From Gammaproteobacteria bacterium (GTDB lineage Bacteria; Pseudomonadota; Gammaproteobacteria; GRL18): a stretch of 5,291 nucleotides of DNA. Position numbers and translations under genes: made by a program. Where the stretch lies: NCBI GenBank assembly GCA_013139395.1, contig WTAX01000036.1, forward strand, positions 1 through 5,291. The letters are read 5' to 3'. Shown piece by piece: positions 1-5,160 of this stretch (position 1 is the first letter of the stretch; each line of letters opens with the position of its first letter). The notes under the pieces were generated by a model, which was given only the letters and a program-made list of their open reading frames with translations, was not told the DNA's origin and searched no databases.

Positions 1-488
1 ATTTTTTTATAGGATCTCCAATCAGATAAAAAAGAATGTTCCACGTGAAACACTCCCCAATCTATAAATTTTCGGCGTATAGATGGCCCGGCATCTAATA
101 AGGTAAAACTTTCAGGTGTAATTAATCCTAAAACAACAAGCTTGGTAATACTGGACAAAGAATTAATTTTTTTTGAATTAAGATGAATAATAGGTTGTGA
201 TAAATCTTTAGAACGACTGATACCTATGGTAAATGACTCTTCAAATTCATTATCATTTAATGAAGAGAATTTAGAAAAAACAGTACAGGTATTTTCATTA
301 TAGTTGATAAAACTTTTAAATTTATTACTACGAAAAGTTCTTGCGCGAAGTAATAAATAAATTGACTCCAGGATGGTTGTTTTACCAACACCATTAGAGC
401 CATAAATAATGTTGAAGTGAGAGTGGGGGGTGAGGGTATATTCTTTTAGATTACGGCCATTATGTATTTTTAATAATTCCAGAGGCAT
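1..488 (-). CDS. recF: RecF, DNA replication and repair ATPase (partial, N-terminal 162 codons)
   Basis: RecF is an SMC-like ATPase that helps load RecA at single-strand gaps and stalled forks together with RecO and RecR. The visible part begins MPLELLKIHNGRNL, matching the family's start, and carries the Walker A motif GSNGVGKT at residues 30-37. The conserved block LITPESFTLLDAGP (122-135), followed by RRKFIDWGVFH (138-148), is diagnostic of RecF and follows the E. coli protein closely. The signature (Walker C) and Walker B motifs lie beyond the window edge, so completeness cannot be judged. The ATG at 486-488 is the only sensible start, because an in-frame TAA sits two codons upstream. It lies 28 nt after the dnaN stop, with only a weak GGG-type ribosome site, so it is probably co-transcribed and perhaps translationally coupled with dnaN. 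A parS site is embedded in codons 146-151. Confidence 0.97.
   Translation of the reverse strand, partial: MPLELLKIHNGRNLKEYTLTPHSHFNIIYGSNGVGKTTILESIYLLLRARTFRSNKFKSFINYNENTCTVFSKFSSLNDNEFEESFTIGISRSKDLSQPIIHLNSKKINSLSSITKLVVLGLITPESFTLLDAGPSIRRKFIDWGVFHVEHSFLSDWRSYKK
37..52. promoter_or_regulatory. parS: parS centromere-like site (ParB binding), inside recF
   Basis: The sequence TGTTCCACGTGAAACA matches the widely conserved bacterial parS consensus TGTTNCACGTGAAACA at all 16 positions, and is palindromic apart from one position pair. Such sites cluster near oriC; ParB loads there, spreads, and works with ParA and SMC/MukB-type condensins in segregation. It lies within recF codons 146-151 (V-F-H-V-E-H). 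Both valines in the site use GTG, while the other four valines in the visible recF all use GTT, which suggests selection on the DNA as well as the protein. The W-G-x-F-H-x-E motif is itself conserved in RecF, so part of the match comes free. ParB binding is inferred, and no parAB genes are in the window. Confidence 0.85.
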
Positions 489-516
489 ATTTTAAACTAC
501 CCGTTTCTAAAGAAGT

Positions 517-1641
517 CTAAAGACGCATCGGCATAACAACATATTTCACACTATCATTATTTAATCCTGAGATAAGACAACTACTATTAGAGTCAGTTAA
601 ACTCAGAGTCACTTGATCTTCTTTTACTGCATTAAGTGCATCAACTAGATAACCCACATTAAATCCTATAGAAAAGTCTTCACCAGAATATTCTATAACA
701 ATATGTTCCTCAGCTTCTTCCTGCTCTGGGTTGTGAACGACAGCTAGAAGATGATTTTCACTAAACTCTAGTCGAGCAGCCTTATATTTTTCAGTGGATA
801 GAACTGCAATTCTAGAAAGTGATTGCCTTAAAACTTGTCTGTCAGTAATAATATTTTTGGTACAAAGTTCTGTAGCAGGGATAACACGCTGATAATCAGG
901 AAAACGGCCATCAATTAATTTTGTGGTAAAACTAAGATGTTTAAAAATAATATTAAGATGACTGGCAGAAATAGAGACATTAATAATTTCATCAGTATCT
1001 GAAAGCAGACGATTAAGCTCAGTAATAGCCTTACGAGGAACGATAAGTTGCTGAGTGGTATCCTTAGGAATATTAATTAAGTTTGTTAAAGAAGCAACAT
1101 AGCTGAAAGCTAAACGATGACCATCAGTGGCAATTGTACGAAGTTCTTCATTATAAATTTCAAATAACAGACCATTTAAGTAATATCTGACATCCTGATT
1201 CGCCATAGAAAACTGAGTCGCGTCAATTACAAATTTTAAATCGTGTTGCGAAATACTGAATTCAGAACTGGAAGACATGGGATCTAAATTAGGAAAATTT
1301 TCAGCTGGAAGTGTGATTAAGGTAAAGCGACTTTTTTTAGCTTTTAGGATAAGTTTATTATCAACCAGCTCAACGTTAAGTAAGATACCCGCATCAAGAT
1401 TTTTACAGATATCAAACAACTTTTTTGCCGGTACTGTAAAATCAATATTAATAGATGTATCTTCAAGGGGAATTATTGTGGTAATTTCAACTTCGAGATC
1501 GGTACCCGTAATAGTAAATTTACCATCACTAATATTAACCAGAATATTAGATAAAATGGGTAAAGTCTGACGTTTTTCGACAACACCAATTACAGACTGT
1601 AAAGCGGGTAATAAGTCATCTATACCGATTGAAAATTTCAT
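517..1641 (-). CDS. dnaN: DNA polymerase III beta subunit (sliding clamp)
   Basis: DnaN forms the dimeric ring that tethers DNA polymerase III and other clamp-binding proteins to DNA. The product is 374 residues, against 366 in E. coli, with the usual three clamp domains (roughly 1-125, 126-255 and 256-374). Recognisable blocks are TLPILSNIL (26-34), ATDGHRLA (171-178), DGRFPDY (244-250), IGFNVGYLVDAL (325-336) and the conserved C-terminus MPMRL (370-374), which lines the clamp's peptide-binding cleft. The ATG start is supported by AAGGA (1651-1655, minus strand) 9 nt upstream, the clearest Shine-Dalgarno among the minus-strand genes here. It lies 230 bp after dnaA and 28 bp before recF. Transcription may come from dnaA and from a weak candidate promoter in the gap. 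Nothing in the protein looks unusual. Confidence 0.99.
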   Translation of the reverse strand: MKFSIGIDDLLPALQSVIGVVEKRQTLPILSNILVNISDGKFTITGTDLEVEITTIIPLEDTSINIDFTVPAKKLFDICKNLDAGILLNVELVDNKLILKAKKSRFTLITLPAENFPNLDPMSSSSEFSISQHDLKFVIDATQFSMANQDVRYYLNGLLFEIYNEELRTIATDGHRLAFSYVASLTNLINIPKDTTQQLIVPRKAITELNRLLSDTDEIINVSISASHLNIIFKHLSFTTKLIDGRFPDYQRVIPATELCTKNIITDRQVLRQSLSRIAVLSTEKYKAARLEFSENHLLAVVHNPEQEEAEEHIVIEYSGEDFSIGFNVGYLVDALNAVKEDQVTLSLTDSNSSCLISGLNNDSVKYVVMPMRL

Positions 1642-1732
1642 TAAAAGCTATCCTTAAAAACATAATCTTAAAAAATATTCGTAACAATTCAGTGTATTTC
1701 TAAATATACGCTTGTTAAGCCTATGGCGCTTA

Positions 1733-1783
1733 TTTTTCTGACTTTGAAAACTCGCTGCGCTCAGACAATCAAAGTCAGAAAAA
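1733..1783. repeat. Perfect 14-bp inverted repeat with G+C-richer loop (REP-like candidate)
   Basis: TTTTTCTGACTTTG at 1733-1746 is the exact reverse complement of 1770-1783. The arms enclose a 23-nt loop whose core, CTCGCTGCGCTCAG (1751-1764), is clearly richer in G+C than the surrounding DNA. On either strand the T tract comes before the stem and A residues follow it, so this lacks the 3' U tract of an intrinsic terminator. It could be a dispersed extragenic palindrome, a small non-autonomous element remnant, or an mRNA-stabilising hairpin between dnaA and dnaN. The inverted repeat is certain; any function is not. A smaller imperfect hairpin (TAAGC/GCTTA, 1716-1732) directly adjoins it. Confidence 0.7.
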
Positions 1784-1807
1784 AAAGCAACCACAGACTT
1801 TTTGTTA

Positions 1808-1835
1808 ATAATATACTGAGCAGTTACAGTTACAA
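1808..1835 (-). promoter_or_regulatory. Candidate dnaN promoter (weak)
   Basis: On the minus strand TTGTAA (1830-1835) and TATTAT (1808-1813) are separated by 16 bp, an acceptable sigma70-type pair upstream of dnaN. A transcript from here would have a leader of about 160 nt that includes the 14-bp inverted repeat. In DNA this rich in A and T, such pairs arise easily by chance, so this is a suggestion only. Confidence 0.3.
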
Positions 1836-1871
1836 ATATTCTTACGTAAAGTATAAAACAATTGTAGCAAA

Positions 1872-3353
1872 CTAAGAAGTTAACTGCCTGTGAAGATTAG
1901 TATAGTCTTCTTCAACAATAACTTCTTCACTTCTTAGTTCTTGTATTTTACGACAGGCATATAAAACAGTCGTATGATCACGACCGCCAAAAGCATCACC
2001 TATTTCTGGTAGGCTATGACTGGTTAAATGTTTTGCTAATGACATAGCAATTTGTCTAGGCCTGGCAACTGAGCGTGTACGTCGTTTTGAATGTAAATCA
2101 GCAACACGTATTTTGTAATATTCAGCTACAATTTTTTGAATATTTTCAATAGAAACCTGTTTGTCTTGTAATGCAATTAGATCATGCAGTGCCAGCTTTG
2201 CAAATTCGACCGATATTTTTTTTCCCTGAAAACGTGCTGTAGCAATCACTCTTCGTAAAGCACCTTCAAGTTCACGAACATTTGAACGAATTCGCTGAGC
2301 TATAAAAAATGCCACATCCTGTGGTAAATCTATATTGGCTTGAGCAGCTTTTGATAAAAGAATGGCAACCCGTGTTTCAGTATCAGGCAATTCAATAGAG
2401 ACTGTTAGACCCCAGCCAAAACGTGACTTGAGGCGATCTTCCAAACCAGAAACTTCTTTTGGATAAGTATCACAAGTCATAATAATTTGTTTCTGACCTT
2501 CAAGAAGGGCGTTAAAGGTGTGAAAGAATTCTTCTTGTGTTCTTTCTTTACCGGCAAAAAACTGAATATCATCAATGAGTAACACATCAACGGAACGGTA
2601 GAAATTCTTAAATTGATCAATAGTTTTATTCTGCAGCGCCGTTATCATCTCCTGCACAAAGCGTTCAGAATGGAGATAAATAACTTTTGAGTCCGGGTTA
2701 TCAGACATAATGATATTACCCAGGGCATGAATTAAATGAGTTTTACCCAGCCCAACACCACCGTAAATCAAAAAAGGGTTGTAGTTGTTATTACTGCTTC
2801 CTTCACTGATTGTCTCAACAATTTGTAAGGAAGCTGCACGAGCCAGCATATTACACTTACCTTCAACAAAGGTATCAAAAGACATTTGTTTATTAAGAGC
2901 AGATTGATATTTTTTGAAACGATTATCTACTGGCTCAGAAGACTTGCTAGTAGAACTATTTAAAGACGAAGCAACATTTTGAGATACTGAAGTAAATGTA
3001 CCAGAGCGGTCAAATTTAGATTCTGCTGATTTATTGAGTCTAGACTTTGATGCTGTATTTAATGTGTTTTTACTAGCAAGATTAGGTTCTTTGACATCAG
3101 TATTTTTTTTGATACTGCCAACCTGAAGTTCAACTGATATAAGATTGTCTGATAGTTTATCAATAATATGAGTAATATTAGACAAAAATCGTTTTTTTAC
3201 AAAATCGATAACAAATTTATTTGGCGCAAATAAAACCAGATTAACATCGGAAATTAGTTTTGCCTGTAGTGGTAAAATCCAAATTTTATATTCCTGAGCA
3301 GGGATCTCTTTTTCCAGAGCCTGGAGACATTTATCCCAAATTTCTAATTTCAT
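1872..3353 (-). CDS. dnaA: Chromosomal replication initiator DnaA
   Basis: DnaA is the AAA+ ATPase that binds DnaA boxes, opens oriC and recruits the DnaB helicase. With the start at 3353 the protein is 493 residues (E. coli 467). Domain I (about 1-80) begins [19 protein letters not shown], aligning residue for residue with the E. coli start; domain II (about 81-150) is a Ser/Asn/Lys-rich linker and accounts for much of the extra length. Domain III has Walker A GGVGLGKT (198-205), Walker B LLIDD (258-262), sensor I region MTCD (292-295), the arginine-finger block [10 protein letters not shown] (307-316) and sensor [11 protein letters not shown] (358-366). Domain IV ends with the DNA-binding signature [15 protein letters not shown] (456-470). 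The frame is open to an ATG at 3441-3443, but that adds a low-complexity hydrophobic extension ([10 protein letters not shown]...) absent from the family. Neither start has a good Shine-Dalgarno; 3353 follows AATGG and seven T residues. DnaA boxes in the leader suggest autoregulation. Confidence 0.98.
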   Translation of the reverse strand: MKLEIWDKCLQALEKEIPAQEYKIWILPLQAKLISDVNLVLFAPNKFVIDFVKKRFLSNITHIIDKLSDNLISVELQVGSIKKNTDVKEPNLASKNTLNTASKSRLNKSAESKFDRSGTFTSVSQNVASSLNSSTSKSSEPVDNRFKKYQSALNKQMSFDTFVEGKCNMLARAASLQIVETISEGSSNNNYNPFLIYGGVGLGKTHLIHALGNIIMSDNPDSKVIYLHSERFVQEMITALQNKTIDQFKNFYRSVDVLLIDDIQFFAGKERTQEEFFHTFNALLEGQKQIIMTCDTYPKEVSGLEDRLKSRFGWGLTVSIELPDTETRVAILLSKAAQANIDLPQDVAFFIAQRIRSNVRELEGALRRVIATARFQGKKISVEFAKLALHDLIALQDKQVSIENIQKIVAEYYKIRVADLHSKRRTRSVARPRQIAMSLAKHLTSHSLPEIGDAFGGRDHTTVLYACRKIQELRSEEVIVEEDYTNLHRQLTS

Positions 3354-3445
3354 AAAAAAACCATTATATTGTAAAAAAACTAATTTTTTTTTGAGTTTTA
3401 AATCAAAAAAAGGTAAAAAAACAACGAAAAAAATTAAATACATCC

Positions 3446-3454
3446 TGTGGATAA
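3446..3454 (-). promoter_or_regulatory. DnaA box, perfect (TTATCCACA)
   Basis: The minus strand reads TTATCCACA, the strongest E. coli-type DnaA box. It sits in the dnaA leader, about 50 bp downstream of the proposed dnaA promoter, and ends 2 bp from the upstream in-frame ATG (3441-3443). DnaA bound here could serve both origin assembly and repression of dnaA. Confidence 0.85.
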
Positions 3455-3457
3455 GTC

Positions 3458-3466
3458 TGTTAATAA
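3458..3466 (-). promoter_or_regulatory. DnaA box, one mismatch (TTATTAACA)
   Basis: The minus strand reads TTATTAACA, one change from TTATNCACA. It has the same orientation as the perfect box at 3446-3454 and is only 3 bp from it, giving a 12-bp period that would suit cooperative DnaA binding. The same 9-mer occurs at 1803-1811 in the dnaA-dnaN gap, so one-mismatch hits alone are weak evidence. Confidence 0.5.
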
Positions 3467-3507
3467 GTTATCAGGAAGATGGATATAAAATGTTAGGAAG
3501 TAGACAC

Positions 3508-3536
3508 ATTGTATAACAATAATATTTGATTAACAA
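3508..3536 (-). promoter_or_regulatory. Candidate dnaA promoter
   Basis: On the minus strand TTGTTA (3531-3536) and TACAAT (3508-3513) are separated by 17 bp, a good sigma70-like match (four of six and five of six positions). Transcription would start near 3501, leaving a leader of about 148 nt before the dnaA ATG at 3353 that contains two DnaA boxes. A further TATAAT at 3363-3368 (minus) has no acceptable -35 partner and would leave almost no leader. Confidence 0.5.
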
Positions 3537-3537
3537 T

Positions 3538-3546
3538 TTATCAACA
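3538..3546 (+). promoter_or_regulatory. DnaA box, one mismatch (TTATCAACA)
   Basis: TTATCAACA differs from TTATCCACA at one position. It lies 1 bp upstream of the proposed -35 element of dnaA, between the two perfect boxes, where bound DnaA could affect both origin assembly and dnaA transcription. Confidence 0.5.
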
Positions 3547-3614
3547 GGCAGAACACAAAATACAAAGAACTTTTAAAATACAATAAGTTATTGATTATAC
3601 ATTATTTAAATGCT

Positions 3615-3623
3615 TTATACACA
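3615..3623 (+). promoter_or_regulatory. DnaA box, perfect (TTATACACA)
   Basis: TTATACACA fits the consensus TTATNCACA exactly. It is oriented toward rpmH, opposite to the perfect box at 3446-3454, and is followed within about 20 bp by the long A+T-rich stretch proposed as the unwinding element. Confidence 0.85.
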
Positions 3624-3812
3624 GAAAACAGCGTCACTAATAATAAAAATAAAGAAATATAGATCATTTATATTATTAAAAGCTTAGTACAGATGTTTAT
3701 TAGAAAAATTGAATATATAAATTGTTGAAAACTTTTTAAACATTAAAAAATACTTTAAACGTTTATTGAATTGATTCGTAATAAAATCAACTAAAATTTT
3801 TGCAATTAATGA

Positions 3813-3842
3813 TTGACTAATAAGCTTATAAAAATGTATAAT
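3813..3842 (+). promoter_or_regulatory. Sigma70 promoter for rpmH-rnpA(-yidD)
   Basis: TTGACT (3813-3818) and a perfect TATAAT (3837-3842) are 18 bp apart, the best sigma70 promoter in the window. Transcription should begin near 3847-3849, giving an rpmH leader of about 160 nt. Just after the -10 comes TGCGAGCTC, a local G+C-rich stretch in very A+T-rich DNA. G+C-rich discriminators are typical of promoters under growth-rate and stringent control, which would suit a ribosomal-protein gene; that control is inferred. Confidence 0.75.
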
Positions 3843-3880
3843 TGCGAGCTCTAAAAAAAGCCTTTAAACGATTTTTTCCA

Positions 3881-3945
3881 ACTTTTGTTTTCCACTTTTG
3901 TTTTAAAAAAGTTTTCAAAAATAGGTGAGGAATTTTAAAATAGGT
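3881..3945 (+). repeat. Short direct repeats in the rpmH leader
   Basis: ACTTTTGTTTT occurs at 3881-3891 and 3894-3904 (13-bp period), and AAAATAGGT at 3918-3926 and 3937-3945 (19-bp period). Tandem A+T-rich 13-mers are a hallmark of unwinding elements in E. coli-type origins, but these lie about 260 bp from the nearest DnaA box and inside the presumed rpmH transcript. They may instead be leader RNA elements or chance low-complexity sequence. Confidence 0.45.
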
Positions 3946-4007
3946 TTTTTTGAAAAAATTTTTTAATTACTAGCTTTAATTTTTAAAGTTATATTCGGAA
4001 AAATGCA

Positions 4008-4142
4008 ATGAAAAGAACATTCCAACCAAGTAACATAAAACGTAAACGTACTCACGGATTTCGTGCACGCATGGCTACAAAAGCTGGTAGAAAAATATTA
4101 AATGCACGTCGCGCTAAAGGTCGTCATCAGCTAGCTGTTTAG
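4008..4142 (+). CDS. rpmH: 50S ribosomal protein L34
   Basis: L34 is a small basic protein of the large ribosomal subunit. The 44-residue product runs from MKRTFQPSN through [16 protein letters not shown] (14-29) to [11 protein letters not shown], matching the whole family domain; E. coli L34 has 46 residues. The ATG is preceded by CGGAA (3996-4000) with 7 nt spacing. A second ATG at 4003-4005, in another frame, opens a two-codon frame (ATG CAA TGA) whose stop overlaps the rpmH start. The gene is first in the plus-strand group, behind a strong promoter and a leader of about 160 nt. As in most bacteria it is followed by rnpA, but at an unusually long distance (194 nt). Confidence 0.98.
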   Translation: MKRTFQPSNIKRKRTHGFRARMATKAGRKILNARRAKGRHQLAV

Positions 4143-4161
4143 ACACTGACTTTTTTGATTG

Positions 4162-4228
4162 CAAGCTTAGCCTCAGTTTATCGATAGTTTTTTTATATAT
4201 TGTTTAAAAAATTGAAGCTAAAAGCTTG
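4162..4228 (+). repeat. Inverted repeat / possible RNA hairpin in rpmH-rnpA spacer
   Basis: CAAGCTTAGC (4162-4171) can pair with GCTAAAAGCTTG (4217-4228) to form a 10-bp stem with a 2-nt AA bulge and a 45-nt A+T-rich loop. A competing small hairpin, AAGCT-AAA-AGCTT (4215-4227), uses the same right arm. The spacer (4143-4336) otherwise shows no gene and no clear terminator. The structure could set the RpmH:RnpA expression ratio by processing or attenuation, but nothing in the sequence proves that. Confidence 0.35.
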
Positions 4229-4336
4229 TTATAAAAAATTTCTTATCTGTATTAGTAAAAATTCAAAGTAGAGTTTAGATATTCAGACAGAGTAATAAAT
4301 TTTTTGAAATCCAGTAAGTATACGGTTTTTAAAATT

Positions 4337-4717
4337 ATGTCTGAAAGCAAAAACAATCCGCAACAACAATTCAGTCGAAATTTAAGACTTCTCCTTCCCG
4401 CGGATTATAAATTCGTATTTAATCAATCAATACGCTCATCAGATAAATTACTCACAATTTTAGCAAAAAAAAATGCTGAGCAAGACAATCCTCGCCTTGG
4501 ATTAGCTGTTGCTAAAAAATCGGTAAAAACGGCTGTACAGCGAAATCGGATTAAACGATTGTGCAGAGAATTTTTTCGTTTACATAAAACAACAATAGCC
4601 TGTGCGGATTATGTCATTTTAGTTCGAAACGGTATCGATAAAATGGATAATAATGTCATTACTGCTTCTCTGGCTAAACAATTCAATTACCTGAGAAAAA
4701 AGCTGACTGAAAAATAA
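4337..4717 (+). CDS. rnpA: Ribonuclease P protein component
   Basis: RnpA is the small basic protein that assists the catalytic RNA of RNase P in maturing tRNA 5' ends. From the ATG at 4337 the product is 126 residues (E. coli 119). FSRNLRLLLPADYKFVF (12-28) aligns with the family's N-terminal block, PRLGLAVAKKSV (52-63) with the central strand, and the signature RNRIKR (69-74) with the conserved RNA-binding helix. The frame is open upstream, and a TTG at 4304 would add 11 residues (M/L-KSSKYTVFKI) without family support. Neither start has a convincing ribosome site, so the N-terminus is uncertain while the gene itself is not. It should share the rpmH transcript; a weak extra promoter (TTGTTA-18-TATTAG, about 4228-4257) cannot be excluded. 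Confidence 0.95.
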   Translation: MSESKNNPQQQFSRNLRLLLPADYKFVFNQSIRSSDKLLTILAKKNAEQDNPRLGLAVAKKSVKTAVQRNRIKRLCREFFRLHKTTIACADYVILVRNGIDKMDNNVITASLAKQFNYLRKKLTEK

Positions 4718-4731
4718 TACAGGACAAGTAA

Positions 4732-4746
4732 AGCCTTATGAAGGCT
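4732..4746 (+). other. Small perfect hairpin between rnpA and yidD
   Basis: AGCCTT and AAGGCT form a 6-bp perfect stem around the loop ATG, 14 bp after the rnpA stop. No T tract follows directly, so it is not a standard intrinsic terminator. It may protect the 3' end of rnpA mRNA or cause a pause; the sequence supports only the hairpin. The 92-nt gap contains no other clear signal. Confidence 0.4.
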
Positions 4747-4809
4747 AATCTGGTAGAATCCCTTTTTGCAAAGAGATAAGCAAGACAAGATTTAAGTGAA
4801 TATGAACAA

Positions 4810-5079
4810 ATGAACGTCTTTCGAAAAATAACCCTGGTCATTCTCAAAGGCTATCAATATCTCATTAGTCCAATATTGGGAAATAACTGTCGTTATATAC
4901 CAAGTTGTTCCTGTTACACTCATACGGCAATAGAACGCTTTGGTGTACTAAAAGGGGGTTGGATGGGTTTAAAAAGAATTTTAAGATGTCATCCATTCCA
5001 TCCAGGTGGTCTGGATCCAGTACCAGAATTAGATTCAACTAAAACAAACGATAAAGAAAAAGACCATAAGTCAGATTAG
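4810..5079 (+). CDS. yidD: Membrane protein insertion efficiency factor YidD
   Basis: YidD is a small, inner-membrane-associated protein reported to help YidC-dependent insertion of membrane proteins. The 89-residue product (E. coli 85) has an N-terminal amphipathic or hydrophobic segment (about 4-24) with the family motif [10 protein letters not shown] (15-24). Next come the conserved cysteines C27, C33, C35 and C60 in [12 protein letters not shown] and RCHPFHPGG (59-67), then a charged Lys/Asp tail (76-89). The ATG at 4810 is the first in-frame start after the TAA at 4777-4779; its ribosome site is poor. It sits between rnpA and yidC, its usual place, 92 bp after rnpA and 81 bp before yidC. 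C33 and C35 with Ser between them match the family's C-S-x-Y area with Cys in place of Ser, a mild variation. Confidence 0.96.
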   Translation: MNVFRKITLVILKGYQYLISPILGNNCRYIPSCSCYTHTAIERFGVLKGGWMGLKRILRCHPFHPGGLDPVPELDSTKTNDKEKDHKSD

Positions 5080-5160
5080 TAGGTCTTATCATAAAATAGG
5101 TAATTATCAGACTGAATAAATACCTTAAATTTACATAAAGAACATAGATAAAGTCATATT

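Larger units (their letters stand above)
3446..3760. other. oriC: Candidate chromosomal origin of replication (core of dnaA-rpmH gap)
   Basis: The dnaA-rpmH gap is the origin site in several gammaproteobacteria, Pseudomonas for example. Here it holds two perfect DnaA boxes (3446-3454 and 3615-3623) and two one-mismatch boxes (3458-3466 and 3538-3546) within 180 bp. The two on the dnaA side read on the minus strand and the other two on the plus strand. They are followed by a nearly G+C-free stretch at about 3640-3760 that could be the unwinding element. Only one GATC (3662-3665) occurs in the whole 654-bp gap. Gene context, box cluster and A+T content agree, but the exact boundaries and unwinding site are inferred, and the A+T-rich stretch at 3900-3995 is an alternative. 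Confidence 0.75.

Noticed and set aside
1277..1570. 97-codon plus-strand open frame
   Set aside because: It lies wholly antisense to dnaN, has no family resemblance and no separate signals; it is a shadow of the real gene.
1733..1783. Intrinsic terminator after dnaA
   Set aside because: The stem is followed by A residues, not T, on both strands, and dnaN-recF downstream are probably co-expressed.
3354..3443. Upstream in-frame ATG as the true dnaA start (523-residue DnaA)
   Set aside because: The added residues are low-complexity and hydrophobic, absent from the family, and lack a ribosome site; the protein from 3353 aligns from its first residue.
3753..3870. 9-bp direct repeat CTTTAAACG (3753-3761 and 3862-3870)
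   Set aside because: Only two copies 109 bp apart in low-complexity A+T-rich DNA; likely chance, and no known protein site matches it.
4304..4336. TTG at 4304 as the rnpA start
   Set aside because: It adds 11 residues outside the family alignment with no better ribosome site; kept only as an alternative.
4738..4779. 13-codon open frame (MKANLVESLFAKR) between rnpA and yidD
   Set aside because: Its ATG is the loop of a hairpin, it has no well-spaced ribosome site, and such short frames are expected by chance.
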